From positions 1-64,000 of the forward strand of contig CASFJK010000003.1 of assembly GCA_949295025.1 (NCBI GenBank): a stretch of 64,000 nucleotides of DNA, written 5' to 3'. Numbering within the stretch: the stretch's first letter is position 1; each line of letters begins with the position of its first letter. Both the position numbers and the translations under genes were made by a program. The notes beneath the pieces are model-generated. The model ran no database searches and was not told where the DNA came from. It saw only the letters and a list, made by a program, of their open reading frames with translations. This document shows, piece after piece, positions 17,505 to 25,791 of this stretch. Source of the DNA: an uncultured Pseudomonadota bacterium. GTDB lineage: Bacteria > Pseudomonadota > Alphaproteobacteria > RF32 > CAG-239.

Positions 17505-18366
17505 AATATGGGTGCGGATTGTCCATTTTAGCAAGGTTATAGCCGATATAGGCCAGCATGGTAAAATCTGTTTGTTTAATGTCTATTTTATCATCGACCA
17601 GCTCATTGTATCTCTTAATAACTTCAACAGCCAAGTTACGATTGATTTTATAAAGCGGGAAAAAGTCTAAATATTTAGGTTCAATAACAGCATTGGCAAA
17701 GTCGATTATACCCTCCAAGATATCTTCCTTGTCCTGATTTAAGAGCATATTGCTGCCACTCAAATCATTATGACATAAAGCTAAATTCTCATTTTTATTC
17801 TCGCATCGATAATCATCCAAATCAAAAGGACTTATCTTTTTCAAAGCATCTCTTGCTTTGGCATAATCAAAGTCAGCTTTTTGAGTTACATCCCAATTAT
17901 CAATCGTTTCATTTTTAGGCGGAATATGCAATTTGGTATAGTCAATTTTATGCATCATGACAAAGAACTCAGCCAGAGTTTGTGCCAAATTTTCTTGCTT
18001 GTCTTTTGGTAAATTTTGAACCTTAAGCGCATTAACTTCATCATCACGATTATCGCAAATCTTACCAACAAATCTTTTAACGACAGAAAACGGATATTCT
18101 CCATCGACCAAAGAAATTTGATGAATTTTGTTTTTGAATTTATCGCTTATTAAAGGATAAATCTCTGTCAAGATTTGATTTTCTCTTTGCATGGTCCTCC
18201 AGATAACCTCAGCTTTAGGAAAACGTACAACCCCATCTCCAACTGCAAAGGCAAAAGACTTAGAACCACCGACCATTGCCCTCACCTCGCCTTTATATCC
18301 GGCTTTTGAAATTATATCTTTTATGAAATTGAGGTCTTGAGCGTTATCTTTGGTCAAATAATTCAT
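17473..18366 (-). CDS. Aminoglycoside phosphotransferase-like kinase
   Basis: About 297 residues of APH/choline-kinase type: VVRFPKAEVIWRTMQREN with the ATP-binding Lys region, the catalytic LCHNDLSGSNMLLN (H-x-D-x4-N) and GIIDFANAVIEP with the metal-binding Asp. It presumably phosphorylates a hydroxyl on an antibiotic, sugar or other small molecule. The ATG at 18366 overlaps the upstream stop (TAATG); longer frames start inside the previous gene. It is the last gene of an ABC-ABC-orphan-kinase operon. The 3' end overlaps the convergent acyltransferase gene by 32 bp. Confidence 0.85.
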   Translation of the reverse strand: MNYLTKDNAQDLNFIKDIISKAGYKGEVRAMVGGSKSFAFAVGDGVVRFPKAEVIWRTMQRENQILTEIYPLISDKFKNKIHQISLVDGEYPFSVVKRFVGKICDNRDDEVNALKVQNLPKDKQENLAQTLAEFFVMMHKIDYTKLHIPPKNETIDNWDVTQKADFDYAKARDALKKISPFDLDDYRCENKNENLALCHNDLSGSNMLLNQDKEDILEGIIDFANAVIEPKYLDFFPLYKINRNLAVEVIKRYNELVDDKIDIKQTDFTMLAYIGYNLAKMDNPHPYFMKILKLFSN

Positions 18367-18863
18367 TAGCGCTCCTCTTTGATAAACTCTGCCGGAATGA
18401 CACCGTCTTTTAAGACAATCAAATAATGTTTTATCACACCAAATATCAGCCCTTTGGAAGCATCGCATTTGTGCCAAGGTAAAGGCGACATATCTATCTC
18501 GTCTTTTGAAACCTGATAAAAATGCTCATTGATGCCGCTTGCTTCCGAACCGTCTTTGCACCAGATGCTTTCGACCAAACCGGCATTGCTTAAATCTTCC
18601 AACTCAAAAGAATATAAAATGCTTCTATCAACAAGCGCTTTTAACACCTTATCATTTCCCTGCCAGACAATCGGCTCGGTCAAGCAAGAGATAGCGCAAC
18701 TTCTGCCAACAAAAGTTTTTTCCAACCAATTGATAATATCTTCTTTTTTATCCGACCCCACGCGTTTGACATAAGAATGCAAATTGCTATCAATTTTTGA
18801 AATGGACTTTATCCCCTCTTCCAAAACCGTATTTTCTTTTGGGGCATAATGATATAAGCGCAT
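18366..18863 (-). CDS. Hypothetical protein coupled to APH-like kinase
   Basis: A 165-residue protein with no domain I can name. It starts MRLYHYAPKENTVLEEGIKSI, a pattern loosely like the first strand/helix of ADP-ribosyltransferase-fold proteins (xHY...N...IL..G), but no catalytic Glu motif can be assigned. AISCLTEPI and PLPWHKCDASKG are distinctive. There is no signal peptide or membrane segment. A GGAGATAAAA ribosome site precedes ATG. It lies 12 bp after the ABC gene and overlaps the kinase start by one base. The operon implies a shared role. Confidence 0.7.
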   Translation of the reverse strand: MRLYHYAPKENTVLEEGIKSISKIDSNLHSYVKRVGSDKKEDIINWLEKTFVGRSCAISCLTEPIVWQGNDKVLKALVDRSILYSFELEDLSNAGLVESIWCKDGSEASGINEHFYQVSKDEIDMSPLPWHKCDASKGLIFGVIKHYLIVLKDGVIPAEFIKEER

Positions 18864-18875
18864 TTTTATCTCCTC

Positions 18876-20621
18876 TTAAGCTTGTAGGTTCCAAAGTTTG
18901 GCGAATTTACCTTGTTTATCCAATAGCTCTTTCGGGGTACCGACCTCGATAATTTTTCCTTCTTCCATGACCACGATTTTATCCATGTTCTTCAATGTTG
19001 ACAGACGGTGCGCCACGGCAATCACGGTTTTATCTTTTATCAGTTTTTGCAAAGAAGATTGAATGTATTTTTCTGACTTACTATCCAAAGCCGATGTTGC
19101 TTCATCCAGCAACAAAATCTTACTATTCTTCAAAATAGCTCTGGCTATTCCTACCCTTTGTCTTTGTCCGCCGGAGAGTTTGACCCCTTTATCTCCGACC
19201 AAAGTTTTATATCCTTGCGGCAAATCTTTGACAAATTCGGTGATATAAGATTTTTTAGCGGCATCTTCAATTTCTTTTTGCGTGGCTTTAAAGCTGCCAT
19301 AGCTCATGTTCCCCGCCAAGCTGCGGTGAAACAAGGTGGTATCTTGCGGAATAAATGACACAACTTCATGCAAGCTTTCTTGCGTGACCAAAGCCACATC
19401 TTGTCCGTCGATATAAACTGCACCCTGCGGCGTGTTAACCAAGCGTTGCAACACATGAAGCAGCGTGGTTTTGCCACCGCCCGACATGCCGACAATGCCG
19501 ATTTTTTCACCCGCTCTTATCTTCAAACTAAAATTATTAATCGCCGGTTTTTTATGATTGTAACTAAAGGTCAGATTTTTAAACTCTATCTCACCTGATT
19601 TTATTTTAAGTTTTTTAGCATTTGGAGCATCAACAAACTCAGGCTCGGCATTCAAGAGTTTTATATTGCTCTGCAACTTAAATAACTCGGTTCGATAGTA
19701 CATCCAATGTGTAGAAGTACTGCTCAAAATAGAGCTCATGGTTCTTCCGGCTGTGAGCAAATAAACCACATTACCCACATTAATAATACCTTTTGCCCAT
19801 AGGATAACGGCATAAATAATCATGGCCGCATCAAAAAGAACTACGACTATATCAACAAGCATATAATTTTTATTTCTGAGCCAAGCATTTTTGCGCATGG
19901 TTTTGGCGACAAGCGCATAATCTTTACCGAGCTTTTTCAGCTCTCTACTCAAACTTCCGAAAATCTTTAGGACCAGATAATTACTTATCATATTTGTGGT
20001 TTTGCCAAAGACTTTATTCATCATATTTTCTTGTTGCTTGGATGCTTGTTTGGTATTTGCAGAAAGTTTATGAAAAAAGATAAACAGCAAAATTGATGCT
20101 ATCACATAAACAATCGCCATCGGCAGATAAATTTTACCAATAAAGCACAAGCTTATAATTAACGACCAGAGAGCCGAATTGGCAAAGACTAAAGTATCAC
20201 CAATAGAACTCCATCCTGCAGTGGTGCGGCGAGAACTCTCTATTTTGCCATAAACATTACCGGCAGAAATTTTACTCCAGAAGTTTTTATGCAAGCCCAA
20301 AACACCCACAAACAAATCTTTTCTGACCTTAATGCCTAAAGGTGAAATAAGTTTGTGTTGCATAATATACATAGTCAGCATCATCAAAATATTGCCACCA
20401 ACTAAAGCTATGGCTAAAAGAACAAAAGTATTAATTAAATTTTGCCATGCTAAGTCACTGATATCTCCAGTATTGAGTATATTGACAATATCACTCACAT
20501 ACCATGGGGCAAGCTGTCCGCAAAGCGCCACTATTGGCACAAGAATAAAAATTGCCATAAAACGGTATTTTACCGGCAGATAATATTTTTTCAAAAAGCT
20601 CCAAAGTGAATTATTGTTCAT
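18876..20621 (-). CDS. ABC exporter half-transporter (ATPase-permease), second subunit
   Basis: A 581-residue type IV exporter subunit. Six membrane helices (about 1-310) are followed by a nucleotide-binding domain with Walker A GMSGGGKT, Q-loop, signature LSGGQ, Walker B ILLLDEATSALDS and H-loop VAHRLST. The key residues of the ATP site are intact. The start overlaps the end of the upstream homologous ABC gene by 11 bp, so the two likely form a heterodimeric exporter. Substrate (drug, lipid or peptide) cannot be told from sequence. Confidence 0.9.
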   Translation of the reverse strand: MNNNSLWSFLKKYYLPVKYRFMAIFILVPIVALCGQLAPWYVSDIVNILNTGDISDLAWQNLINTFVLLAIALVGGNILMMLTMYIMQHKLISPLGIKVRKDLFVGVLGLHKNFWSKISAGNVYGKIESSRRTTAGWSSIGDTLVFANSALWSLIISLCFIGKIYLPMAIVYVIASILLFIFFHKLSANTKQASKQQENMMNKVFGKTTNMISNYLVLKIFGSLSRELKKLGKDYALVAKTMRKNAWLRNKNYMLVDIVVVLFDAAMIIYAVILWAKGIINVGNVVYLLTAGRTMSSILSSTSTHWMYYRTELFKLQSNIKLLNAEPEFVDAPNAKKLKIKSGEIEFKNLTFSYNHKKPAINNFSLKIRAGEKIGIVGMSGGGKTTLLHVLQRLVNTPQGAVYIDGQDVALVTQESLHEVVSFIPQDTTLFHRSLAGNMSYGSFKATQKEIEDAAKKSYITEFVKDLPQGYKTLVGDKGVKLSGGQRQRVGIARAILKNSKILLLDEATSALDSKSEKYIQSSLQKLIKDKTVIAVAHRLSTLKNMDKIVVMEEGKIIEVGTPKELLDKQGKFAKLWNLQA

Positions 20622-22371
20622 TTTTTTCTCCTTTGAGTTTTTGTAAGTTCCAATATTGCCAGAATTTGCCTTTCTTCTTCAATAGCTCATCCAACTTGCC
20701 GTCCTCAACAATTTTGCCTTTTTCCAGCACAATTATTCTATCCATATTTTTCAAGGTGGACAGACGATGCGCCACGGCAATCACAGTCTTGTCTTTGAGC
20801 ATATTTTCAATGGCTTTTTGAATATAGAATTCCGACTCACTATCCAATGCTGAAGTGGCTTCATCTAAAATCAAAATCGGAGCATCTTTCAACAAAGCCC
20901 TTGCAATCGACAAGCGTTGCATTTGTCCGCCGGAAAGCTGATTTTGCGCATTCAAAATAGTTTGATATCCGTTTGGCAATTCTTCTATAAATTTATCGGC
21001 AAAAGCTTCCTTTGCAGCTTGTTTTATCGCTTCTTGTTTAGCATTAGGCATACCGTAAGCAATATTTTCGGCAATGGAGCGCTCCAACAATGCGGAGGTT
21101 TGGGGAACGTAGCCTATTTGCTGATGTAGGCTTTCTTGCGTTACGTTTTTAATATTTTGCCCATCAAGCAAAATTTCTCCACCTTGTACATCATAAAAAC
21201 GCTGTAATAAATTGATTAAGGTTGATTTTCCACCGCCTGACATACCAACCACACCGACCTTTTGTCCGGCTGGAATTTTCAATGTGAAATGATTGAACAG
21301 TGGCTTGCCACCTTTATAGCTAAAGCTCACATTTTTAAGCTCAATTGCCCCTTCTTTTACTTTTAAAGCAATGGCGTTTTTATCATCAACAATCTCGTGC
21401 GGCGTGCTAAACGGAACAAGATTAGTTTTCATTTCAGCAAAAGCTGAACTATAAACAATTGTACGGTGAATGAGCCATGAAACGACTGAGGAAACATCTT
21501 GCAACAGAAAGAAAATTAGAACCACATCTGCCGTGTTAATACTTTTATCTTTCCATAAAACAAGTGCATAAAGAACAAATGCCAGATAAACAAAGTGAAA
21601 ATAAAGTTTTTCTCCTTCTGATTGAAGCATCTCTACATCAACCGATTTATTGGTCTTATCGGTTTCATCTTCTAAAACTTTATCTGCCCGCTTTTCTTCA
21701 TATTTAAATCCATTAAACAGACGGACAAAAAAATGATTTTGCAGAGCATCTATCATCTGCCCGCTAACCTTACTTTTGGCCTCGGTCATCTCTGCACGCA
21801 AATTCATCGACAATGTGCCGATTTTGAGCAGCACAATTGCAGACAACAAAACAAATGCCACAAAATAAAGTGAAAATGAGACATTCACAAGTGCCAGCAT
21901 TACAAAAACAACAATCAAACGGAAAACATCTGTCAGATAATATAAAGAAGATTGATAAAAACTGGCAGCATTAGATAGTGCATTACTTTTTTGAGCTAAG
22001 CTTCCTGCCATATTATCAGAAAAATAGCTCAAGGAATGACCATTGATGTATTGAAAACAATCGGCACTCATTTGCTCAAAAATACGGGGACGTAATTCTA
22101 ATTCTGTAAGCAGATTAAACAAAACAGACATCATTTTGGCAAGCAAAGTCGCGCCTACCACACCTGCTAACAACCACCAAACAGAATCGGCAATATCAGC
22201 AAACTTTACATTTTCACCAAACAAGCCAACCATTTTGGAAAAAAGCCAAGGAGAAAGCTTTCCTGAGATAACATTTATCATACAACAAGCGCAGATGAAA
22301 AAGAATAACGTTTTATTTCGCATGGCATAGCGCCATAAAAACACAAACGGATTACTTGGAAAAGGCTGCAT
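20611..22371 (-). CDS. ABC exporter half-transporter (ATPase-permease), first subunit
   Basis: A 586-residue subunit with the same membrane-domain/ATPase layout as its neighbour: Walker A GMSGGGKS, LSGGQ, Walker B ILILDEATSALDS and VAHRLST. Both partners keep the catalytic Glu after Walker B, so there is no obviously degenerate site as in many heterodimers. It is the first gene of the four-gene operon, with AAGGA before ATG and a promoter at 22412-22440. Confidence 0.9.
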   Translation of the reverse strand: MQPFPSNPFVFLWRYAMRNKTLFFFICACCMINVISGKLSPWLFSKMVGLFGENVKFADIADSVWWLLAGVVGATLLAKMMSVLFNLLTELELRPRIFEQMSADCFQYINGHSLSYFSDNMAGSLAQKSNALSNAASFYQSSLYYLTDVFRLIVVFVMLALVNVSFSLYFVAFVLLSAIVLLKIGTLSMNLRAEMTEAKSKVSGQMIDALQNHFFVRLFNGFKYEEKRADKVLEDETDKTNKSVDVEMLQSEGEKLYFHFVYLAFVLYALVLWKDKSINTADVVLIFFLLQDVSSVVSWLIHRTIVYSSAFAEMKTNLVPFSTPHEIVDDKNAIALKVKEGAIELKNVSFSYKGGKPLFNHFTLKIPAGQKVGVVGMSGGGKSTLINLLQRFYDVQGGEILLDGQNIKNVTQESLHQQIGYVPQTSALLERSIAENIAYGMPNAKQEAIKQAAKEAFADKFIEELPNGYQTILNAQNQLSGGQMQRLSIARALLKDAPILILDEATSALDSESEFYIQKAIENMLKDKTVIAVAHRLSTLKNMDRIIVLEKGKIVEDGKLDELLKKKGKFWQYWNLQKLKGEKNEQ

Positions 22372-22411
22372 TTAATATTCCTTAAAATAAGAAAATCCAA
22401 ATATGGTGCTG

Positions 22412-22440
22412 AGTATACCATAAAAATTGAGCTCACTCAA
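22412..22440 (-). promoter_or_regulatory. Promoter of the ABC-exporter operon with overlapping dyad
   Basis: On the minus strand TTGAGT (22435-22440), a 17-bp spacer and TATACT (22412-22417). A perfect inverted repeat ATTGAG-4nt-CTCAAT (22426-22441) covers the -35 box, so it is a candidate operator for a repressor. No regulator gene is adjacent. Confidence 0.6.
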
Positions 22441-22510
22441 TATATAAAGTGTTGCAAAAATAAAAATATATACTATGTTACTTTTACTTAATTTTATTAG
22501 TATAACAGTT

Positions 22511-22837
22511 ATGGAATTATTTTTTGTTACAAAAGCTATGTGCTTTATTGAAAACATCCCTTCGGAAGGAACCAATGATGAAGATTTGCAAAATGAACTT
22601 TATGAAACTCTTGTTCATTATCCAAATTTTTCTTATGACAAACAAAAGCAATTAAAAGAAAATGTATTAAAATTCTTTTCTTTTTTAGGATATTCTCAAT
22701 TTGAAATTGCTGCTCGCGATTTAAGAAATGCAGTAATCAATGCTCGTCTACAAAGTCGAGTTTCAAATGATGAGTTGAACTCTATGGCGCGAACAATTTG
22801 TCTGGTTCATAATATGAGGTATGACATGTTGTCTTGA
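22511..22837 (+). CDS. Small hypothetical protein
   Basis: About 108 residues (up to 120 if the in-frame ATG at 22475 is used). A hydrophobic start (MELFFVTKAMCFIENI) is followed by an acidic then helical region (NDEDLQNELYETLVHY... KQLKENVLKFFSFLGYSQFEIAARDLRNAV). No known domain. A possible -35/-10 (TTGCAA 22452-22457, TATGTT 22474-22479) would place the message start after 22475, favouring ATG 22511 or 22538. It is divergent from the ABC operon and followed by a good terminator. Function unknown. Confidence 0.5.
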   Translation: MELFFVTKAMCFIENIPSEGTNDEDLQNELYETLVHYPNFSYDKQKQLKENVLKFFSFLGYSQFEIAARDLRNAVINARLQSRVSNDELNSMARTICLVHNMRYDMLS

Positions 22838-22853
22838 TGTTTCTTTTTTTATT

Positions 22854-22887
22854 AGCTCTGATGTTTTTATACTTCAGAGCTTTTTTC
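22854..22887 (+). terminator. Rho-independent terminator
   Basis: Stem AGCTCTGA / TCAGAGCT with a 12-13 nt loop followed by a run of T, 17 bp after the small hypothetical gene. Confidence 0.8.
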
Positions 22888-22975
22888 TTGCTTATAATAT
22901 TGCCGTAATGCTTGAAAGCCTTTTCTTTTGATGCTAATTTCTTATTCAGATTTAACTTTGTTTTTTGATAAGAAA

Positions 22976-24151
22976 ATGGCTGAAAAAAAATCAATTTATC
23001 TTTCCAAACCTCAATTGGAAGCAGAACTTAATCGTTGTCTTAATTGCAAAAACATGCCTTGCATGAAGGCTTGTCCCGTGCACTGTAATCCACAAGCTTT
23101 TATTGCTGCCGCAAAAGAAGGGAACGGTGAACTCTCTGCCAAGCTTATTTCTGATGAAAATCCTTTCGGACAAACTTGCGGCCTCATATGCCCTGATAAG
23201 TTTTGTATGAAAGCTTGTACGCGTCGGTTAATTGATTTTCCTATCAATATTACCAAAGTGCAAGCCACCCTCATGGAAAAATTCCGCAATTTCAAATATG
23301 ATTATTCAAATGTTGTGCCAAACGGCAAAAAAATTGCCATCATCGGCGCCGGTCCTGCAGGTATAGCCGCAGCTTATTTTTTAGCGCGCAATGGCTTTAA
23401 ATGCGTGATTTTTGAACGTGGTTCTCAAATCGGCGGCGCACTCAACCTCATTCCGCATGAGCGTCTGCCGCAAGAGGCTATTTTGAAAGATTGGGAATTT
23501 GTCAATAATTCCGAACTTATCTCCGTGGTTTTTGAAGCAGATGTTTCTAACCCTGCAGAGCTTTTCAATCAAGGTTTTGATGAGGTGCTGATTGCCGGTG
23601 GTGAGCCAAATTGCGCTAAGCTCAATATTGAAGGTGAAGACTTGGCTGTTTCTTATCTTGATTATCTGGCAAAGCCTGAAAAATATATCACAACAGGTAA
23701 TGTAGCTGTTATTGGCGGTGGAAACGTGGCTGCCGATTGCGCAATTGTGGCTCAAGCTCAAGGTGCCGTTTATGTAGAGATGTTTGTACGTCGCGGTTTG
23801 TCTGATATGAAAATTACCCCTGCCGAAAGACACGAGATTTTGGAGCGCAAAATTAATGTTTCTGCCGGTACAAGTCCTGACAAAATTGTTAAAACCCGCG
23901 AAAAATATTCTCTCTTTGTTCACAAAAATCGCTTTAACGGTGAAAAATGGGAGGCAATTTCCGATACCTCGGTTGAACTGCCTGATTTTGATTTGATTAT
24001 CCGTGCCATTGGTGCCAAGGCTGATGAAAAGCAAGACAACCCTCGCCTCATATATATCGGCGATTGCAAAACCGGCGGCTCAACTTTGGTGGAAGCCATG
24101 GCCGATGCAAAGAACACTGCTTTCGAGCTTATCAAAAAATATCAAGCATAA
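22976..24151 (+). CDS. GltD-like FAD/NAD(P)-dependent oxidoreductase with N-terminal Fe-S domain
   Basis: About 391 residues, in the family of glutamate synthase small subunit and PreT. The N-terminal Cys clusters CLNCKNMPCMKACPVHC and CGLICPDKFCMKACTR (about residues 20-85) would hold 4Fe-4S centres. The FAD dinucleotide fold is AIIGAGPAGIAAAYFLARNG and the NADPH fold is VAVIGGGNVAADCA. No glutamate synthase large subunit is adjacent, so the partner and acceptor are unknown; it may feed electrons to another enzyme. Start ATG 22976 is preferred on domain alignment, though an upstream ATG (22928) is possible. A terminator follows directly. Confidence 0.82.
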   Translation: MAEKKSIYLSKPQLEAELNRCLNCKNMPCMKACPVHCNPQAFIAAAKEGNGELSAKLISDENPFGQTCGLICPDKFCMKACTRRLIDFPINITKVQATLMEKFRNFKYDYSNVVPNGKKIAIIGAGPAGIAAAYFLARNGFKCVIFERGSQIGGALNLIPHERLPQEAILKDWEFVNNSELISVVFEADVSNPAELFNQGFDEVLIAGGEPNCAKLNIEGEDLAVSYLDYLAKPEKYITTGNVAVIGGGNVAADCAIVAQAQGAVYVEMFVRRGLSDMKITPAERHEILERKINVSAGTSPDKIVKTREKYSLFVHKNRFNGEKWEAISDTSVELPDFDLIIRAIGAKADEKQDNPRLIYIGDCKTGGSTLVEAMADAKNTAFELIKKYQA

Positions 24152-24156
24152 AAAAA
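24136..24156. repeat. 21-bp direct repeat, left copy
   Basis: Covers the last codons and stop of the GltD-like gene and the start of its terminator. It is identical to 25741-25761; the pair brackets the orphan gene at 24195-25685. Confidence 0.75.
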
Positions 24157-24192
24157 CGGCCGTTTTTGTTATAAAACGGTCGTTTTTTTTAC
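24150..24192. terminator. Bidirectional rho-independent terminator
   Basis: Stem AACGGCCGTTTT / AAAACGGTCGTT with one G-T pair, A-rich before and T-rich after, between the convergent GltD-like and orphan genes. Confidence 0.85.
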
Positions 24193-24194
24193 TT

Positions 24195-25685
24195 TTAATC
24201 CAAGAGTTTTTGCATTTTTTGCAATTCTTCTAGCGTAGGAAGCCTATCCAATTGCTTCAAATTCTGTAGATTTTGTTCAATCTGCAAAATTTTATTCTGC
24301 ATGAGCAAATATTTTTGCTCAAAGTTTTTATGCTTCTGTTCAAGATTGACAGCTTGCCCACGCAAGTCTATTATATTTTCTGTTCCTAAAGCTATTCTAC
24401 TTTCTGTTTTTAAAGATGGTTTATAAGGATTTTCTTCTAGTATGGCCTGACATATTCCAACGACATCAAACCATGCCGCTATAGATTCTTTATCATAAGG
24501 AAATCTGATCAACTTAAGACGAATTTCTTTAGCTCGCTGTTCAAATATGCGCATATAAATATTTTTTACAGTATATGTTATGCTATGAACTGCCAATGCC
24601 GTTGTACAGGTCAATTCTGATAAATCTTTTCTAAGAGCCGAGATTTCTTTTGAAAACTCAATTTTCATTTCAGTTGTCAATTCCAATACGTTGGTTGTAT
24701 AAAACAATGCACGATTGGGATATTCTTGGGTGCTGGGATTGATAAATCTATCAATCCATAAGCTGTCAGTTTCTATACTCCCTAACGCATCATAAAAAAA
24801 ATCTCTTTCCTTATCATACCAAAACCCTGAAGGTTCGTTTATATTTACATAGCTATCTATGTCATAATTCTTTTCTTTGGGATTTTTATGGTAAACATGC
24901 CAATACAAATACTGAATTATCTCTAATGGAGAAAGCAATGATGAAGCCTGAACATCACAATTTATCAATCTTTTCTCGTTATATTTTTTTCCGTCAAAGA
25001 ATTGATATTGTTTTTCATAATATGGCTCATGTGTTATTTTGTATAAATTAACCACGCCAAAATTAAAACAATCGGGCTCATAGATACATTCCTCATACCA
25101 AGAATCTTCATATTTCTTCTTGCCTCTGTTATACTCATCCCCACTATCACAAGACATCCACCTATAAAAATTGTTTACTTTTTCAACATCTAGTTTTCTG
25201 CAATTTTCAAATACATCATTTCTTTCGGTTTTTGCATAATCTCGAAAGCAAATTTGTCCTGACATAACATCAAAATAAACCTTGATGACTTCCAATTTTC
25301 CATTAAGCGACACACTGCTTTCTGACCATTCTTTATATGATGAAGAAGATTTGGCTGGATAAATTTTGTCATATGGAGTATATTTGATGATTGATAATAA
25401 ATTATCATCTGGTTCAGAACCTTTATCAATGTTAGCATACCAATCTTTAACTAATTTTTCCCAACTCCAACCGGATTTAGGTCTATAAGCTATGGTTTCA
25501 TAAACCAAGTTATAACCTAAACTATTGTCAAAAAATTTGGGTTTGGTTTTGGGTTTGAATAGCACTTGTGCAAAAAAGACATCACGGCAATAGTAACCGT
25601 TTTCTCGTAAATATTTACTCAAAAAAGCACGCATTAAGCGTGTATCTAAAAACTCTTGATGTAAATTGAAATAAAAATTTTCCAT
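24195..25685 (-). CDS. Hypothetical protein with C-terminal coiled coil
   Basis: A 496-residue orphan with no recognised domain. It is rich in Tyr, Trp, Lys and Glu. The middle (about 150-230) has CDSGDEYNRGKKKYEDSWYEECIYEP. The C-terminus (about 430-496) is a Gln/Leu/Lys coiled coil. No signal peptide or clear membrane segment. No Shine-Dalgarno is seen before ATG. It is bracketed by 21-bp direct repeats that copy the end of the neighbouring GltD-like gene, suggesting later insertion. Not a recognised transposase or toxin. Confidence 0.6.
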   Translation of the reverse strand: MENFYFNLHQEFLDTRLMRAFLSKYLRENGYYCRDVFFAQVLFKPKTKPKFFDNSLGYNLVYETIAYRPKSGWSWEKLVKDWYANIDKGSEPDDNLLSIIKYTPYDKIYPAKSSSSYKEWSESSVSLNGKLEVIKVYFDVMSGQICFRDYAKTERNDVFENCRKLDVEKVNNFYRWMSCDSGDEYNRGKKKYEDSWYEECIYEPDCFNFGVVNLYKITHEPYYEKQYQFFDGKKYNEKRLINCDVQASSLLSPLEIIQYLYWHVYHKNPKEKNYDIDSYVNINEPSGFWYDKERDFFYDALGSIETDSLWIDRFINPSTQEYPNRALFYTTNVLELTTEMKIEFSKEISALRKDLSELTCTTALAVHSITYTVKNIYMRIFEQRAKEIRLKLIRFPYDKESIAAWFDVVGICQAILEENPYKPSLKTESRIALGTENIIDLRGQAVNLEQKHKNFEQKYLLMQNKILQIEQNLQNLKQLDRLPTLEELQKMQKLLD

Positions 25686-25740
25686 AATATATAAGTTTTA
25701 ATAATTTATTTTCTAAACAAGAACTTATATTCATTTATGC

Positions 25741-25761
25741 AAAATATCAAGCATAAAAAAA
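25741..25761. repeat. 21-bp direct repeat, right copy
   Basis: Identical to 24136-24156. It contains the codons for K-Y-Q-A-stop of the GltD-like gene although no such gene reads into it here, so it looks like a remnant of duplication. Confidence 0.75.
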
Positions 25762-25790
25762 AGCCTCTCATTTGAGAGGCTTTTTACTTT
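25757..25790. terminator. Rho-independent terminator of the redox operon
   Basis: Perfect stem AAAAGCCTCTC / GAGAGGCTTTT with an ATTT loop, directly after the stop of the hydrolase gene on the minus strand. Confidence 0.88.
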
Positions 25791-25791
25791 C

